From the NCBI GenBank assembly GCA_015680685.1, contig MNCI01034200.1:333619-373603 (forward strand): a stretch of 39,985 bases of DNA, given 5' to 3'. How positions within the stretch are numbered: position 1 is the stretch's first letter; each line of letters opens with the position of its first letter. Position numbers and translations under genes: made by a program. The stretch comes from Gnetum montanum (Eukaryota > Streptophyta > Gnetopsida > Gnetales > Gnetaceae). This document shows, in pieces, positions 37,384 to 39,985 of this stretch. Below the pieces are notes generated by a model. That model was not told the origin of the DNA. It worked only from the letters and a program-made list of their open reading frames with translations, and made no database searches.

Positions 37384-39693
37384 ATCATTATCATAGCCCT
37401 ATCCCAACAAAATGGGCTTGGCTACATAAGTTTTTGTTTGCCATTTGCCTCTATGAAGAGCTAAATCCTTGTTTATTTGTAGCTTCTTCAAGTCATCGTT
37501 GATAGTTTTCTTGCATGTCTTCTTTGGTCTTCCTTTCGATGGCTTTCTTGAAACAATGATGTGGAAACCTTTATTTATAATCTCATTGTATGATCTTCTT
37601 TGCACATGTCCAAACCATCTAAGTCGTCATTCTTATAGCTCATTTGAAATAAAAGTAACTCCAAGTCTTCCATTCATGTCTATATTATATAATTTATCTT
37701 TTCTAATAACATTTAACATTCATTGAAGCATTCACATTTTTGCCACATTGATTTGTTCATGCCTCTTTTGTACTACCCAACATTCAACATCATATAGTAT
37801 AGCAAGCCTAATTGTTGTCCTGTAAAATTTCTTCTTTAATTTTATTGGTATTATTTCATCACATAGAACACTGCTATCCTATCTTTATTTTGACCATCTG
37901 ATGTCAATTCTATTTTGGATATCTTTATCAATTTCACCATCTAATTGGATGATTGATCTTAGGTATTGAAACTATTTGTAGTGAGGGACTTTTTTGCCTT
38001 GAATTGTCACTTATATATCACTATTTTTTATGCTGTTATTAAATTGCATTCCATATATTTTGTCTTAATTTTGCTAATTTTTAAACCTATTGATTCTAGA
38101 GCATGTCTTCACTTCTCATTTTAACAACAATATTTTCTTGAGTTCCACCAACACAATATCATCTACAAATAACATACACCAAGGGATTTCATCTTCTATT
38201 TCCTTTGTTAATTTATCCATAATAATGGCAAATTAAGTATGGGCTAAGGGAAGACCCTTGATCTAGACCTATGGTGATGGAAAAATTAGATATTATTACA
38301 CAAGCTATTCTAATTTTAGTGGTAGCTCCTTTATACATGTCTTCAATCACTTTAATATATTTATTAATGATGTTTTTCCTCCACAAGGCCCACCAAATAA
38401 TATCTCTAGGCACTTTATCATATGCTTTTTCCAAGTCAATGAAGATCATATTTATAGATTTTTCTATGTTTTCTAAACTCCTCAATTACTTATGGTATTA
38501 AAAAAATAGTCTCTATAGTAGATCTTCTTGATATAAATTCAAATTGATTTTCTGATACTATTGATTCAAGTCTAAGACGTTGTTCTATGACACTCTCCCA
38601 AAGCTCAACACAACTTCTTCTCCAATTGTTGGGCATTTCTCCATTTTTTAAAATTTTGCTAAATAATTGTGTCAACTAAGAAACTCCTGAATCTCCCAAT
38701 GCATTCCAAGCTTATATAGGAATGCTATATGGTCTAATAGCTTTTCCATTTTTCATCTCTGATTAGGGTATCTTCACCTCAAAGAATGAAAGTTCATTAA
38801 CCAAACCAAAATTTGGTTCTTCTTCTTGGATGCCTCCTCATGGGAATTCTTTATTTGAGAATTCTTCAAAATAATTTTTCCACCTATCCAAAACTTTATT
38901 ATCTTTTACCAAAATTCTTTAATTTGTTTCCTTGATGCATTTAACATGATCAATGTCCTTACATTTCTTGTTCCTAATTTTTGCCAATTTATAAATAGAA
39001 TTTTCTCCTTCCTTTGTTTCTAATTTCTGACAAAAGCTATCCAAGGCCTTATGTTTGGCTTTGGCTACTGCTACAATTGCCTCCTTCTTTGCCATTTTGT
39101 ATATTAGCTTGTTTTTTAGCTATCACTTTACTGCTATTTCTTAAAGTATTTTTGTTATTTTGGATAATGTGTTGCATTTCATCACTCCACCACTATATCT
39201 CCTTTGGGATGTGTTTTTTTGTCTTTTATTTCACCCAAAATGTTTTTTCCAATTTTCTTAATGTGACTTTCCATCTGGCCACAAATTAAATATGCAAAGT
39301 AATCCCATTTTTAGGTGCCCTTATGAAGAAATTTTTCTCTAAAAAAGGTGATATTATCTTCTTTCAAATTTCACCATTTTATGCATTTAGTCCCTTTTCT
39401 CATGTTATCTTTAAAGCTCTATATAGCTAAATCAATGACCATTAGTCGATGATGAGCTACAAGGCACTCTCTAGGTATGACCTTGTAGTCTTTGCACATG
39501 GCCTAGTATTTCTTACATAGCAAAAAATAATCAATTTGTGTTTTATCTATACCACTCTTGTATATAAGTAAATGTTATGCCCTCTTCTTGAAATAAGTAT
39601 TTGCAATTGCAAGGTTACATGCACTTGCAAATTGCAATAGTGAATCTCCCATATCATTGTGCTCTTTAAATCCTTATCCTCCATGAATCCTAT
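37384..39693 (-). pseudogene. RTE-clade LINE, 5'-truncated by an LTR insertion
   Basis: Minus strand, in order. The endonuclease end is SLLQFASACNLAIANTYFKK, then DYFL and HHRLMVIDLA with the terminal catalytic His (39430-39690). A linker follows (CIKETN, ILVKDNKVLDRWKNYF). RT is at about 38675-38130: SENQFEFISRRSTIETIFL, MIFIDLEKAYDKVPRD, GLDQGSSLSPY and catalytic WCMLFVDDIVLV. The C-terminal region is RLRWFGHVQRRS...GRPKKTCKKTI (37620-37400). Near 38600 the frame jumps from NNWRRS to VELWESVIEQ, skipping about 30 residues of the fingers present in RTE proteins. Frames are broken by stops. The 3' end at about 37384-37397 has ATGATGAT-type repeats, typical of RTE tails. The 5' side is interrupted at 39694 by an LTR. 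Confidence 0.8.
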
Positions 39694-39985
39694 TGATGAA
39701 GAAGTTACTTTAATTATTAGAGCAGCTATTATTGGAGTGGTTACTCTAATAATTAGAGCGGTTATTATTGGAGCAGTTACTTTAATTATTAGAGCAGTTA
39801 TTATTGAAGTGGTTACTCTGATAATTAGAGTTGTTATTATTGGAGCCATTATTCTAATTATTAGAGTAGTTGCTCCCAAGTCTATAAATATAGTGCCCAG
39901 GGGCACAATTGAAAAGAAGTCTGGTAGTAGTCAAGTAACGAAACTCTTGTAGTTTGTTTGAAGGTTAGAGTATTTTCCAAGTGCC
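39694..39985 (+). repeat. 5' part of an LTR with U3 minisatellite, runs off the window
   Basis: RTE homology stops at TGATGAAGAAGTTAC (39694), which has the TGATGA start of the other LTRs in this window. Four 36-bp units and a partial fifth follow (39704, 39740, 39776, 39812, 39848). They are built around ACTCTAATAATTAGAG and TTATTATTGGAG, and the former contains the perfect palindrome CTCTAATAATTAGAG. TATA box TATAAATA is at 39883-39890. The preceding 5 bp are CCTAT, which should recur on the far side. Open frames on either strand of the minisatellite simply read the 12-codon repeat. Confidence 0.6.

Noticed and set aside
39547-39952. Repetitive Ile/Thr/Val-rich open frames on both strands
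   Set aside because: They are readings of the 36-bp minisatellite (12 codons per unit) in an LTR, not a protein.

Overview
The window reads as nuclear DNA from a seed plant with a large, retrotransposon-filled genome. A gymnosperm is the most likely source. The one well-supported host gene, a three-exon type 3 metallothionein at 33567-34091, has a C-terminal Cys arrangement I associate with gymnosperms. Everything around it is nested, mostly decayed LTR and non-LTR retroelements in AT-rich DNA. Two single N bases (12092, 26799), one flanked by a perfect 63-bp duplication, suggest joined contigs of a draft clone. Species is not determinable from the sequence alone.

Left part (1-28285). Positions 1-2614 hold the gag end and 5' LTR of a minus-strand Ty3/gypsy element (called E0 here) that runs off the window. 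A spacer with a tRNA-derived SINE, a hairpin and short duplications follows (2615-4852). Then comes one very large nested structure. Element E1 (4983-28280, minus strand, Athila/Tat-like Ty3/gypsy) has LTRs with 7-bp inverted termini and a perfect 5-bp target duplication, ACTTG. It sits inside a 253-bp tandem repeat, whose period is restored exactly when E1 is removed. E1 carries degenerate gag, protease, RT, RNase H and integrase, plus a third, env-position ORF (ORF3). E1 ORF3 is split by a second element, E2 (8004-17958, plus strand), bounded by target duplication GTGGT. E2 is a head-to-tail tandem, LTR-internal-LTR-internal-LTR. It lacks pol but keeps gag and two versions of ORF3.

The most unusual signals are in E1 and E2. 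(a) Just upstream of each LTR TATA box lies a variable-length array of short palindromic motifs phased at exactly 14 bp, with a conserved pair/20-bp-gap/array layout. E1 uses GTYRAC-type motifs and E2 uses ATATC-type motifs in the same spacing. (b) E2 gag and ORF3 together carry about 40 in-frame stop codons but no frameshift that I can find over 4.6 kb. (c) ORF3 start codons are preceded by a conserved branch-point/3' splice-site-like motif, suggesting a spliced subgenomic message.

Right part (28286-39985). The 253-bp repeat array continues to about 28790. It is followed by a minus-strand LINE reverse transcriptase fragment, itself split by a 2.17-kb insertion of head-to-tail ~1.1-kb units with a ~19-bp target duplication. 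The metallothionein gene lies in a relatively GC-rich island (about 32690-34440) with TATA box, pyrimidine-rich leader, two small GT-AG introns and a poly(A) signal. From 34450 to 37380 I see AT-rich intergenic DNA with two recent short tandem duplications. An RTE-clade LINE (37384-39693, minus) follows. Its endonuclease end is interrupted by the start of another LTR (39694 onward) with a 36-bp minisatellite ahead of its TATA box.

Coordinates of degenerate elements were read by eye. LTR edges, target duplications and metallothionein exons are exact readings; pol domain limits are approximate.
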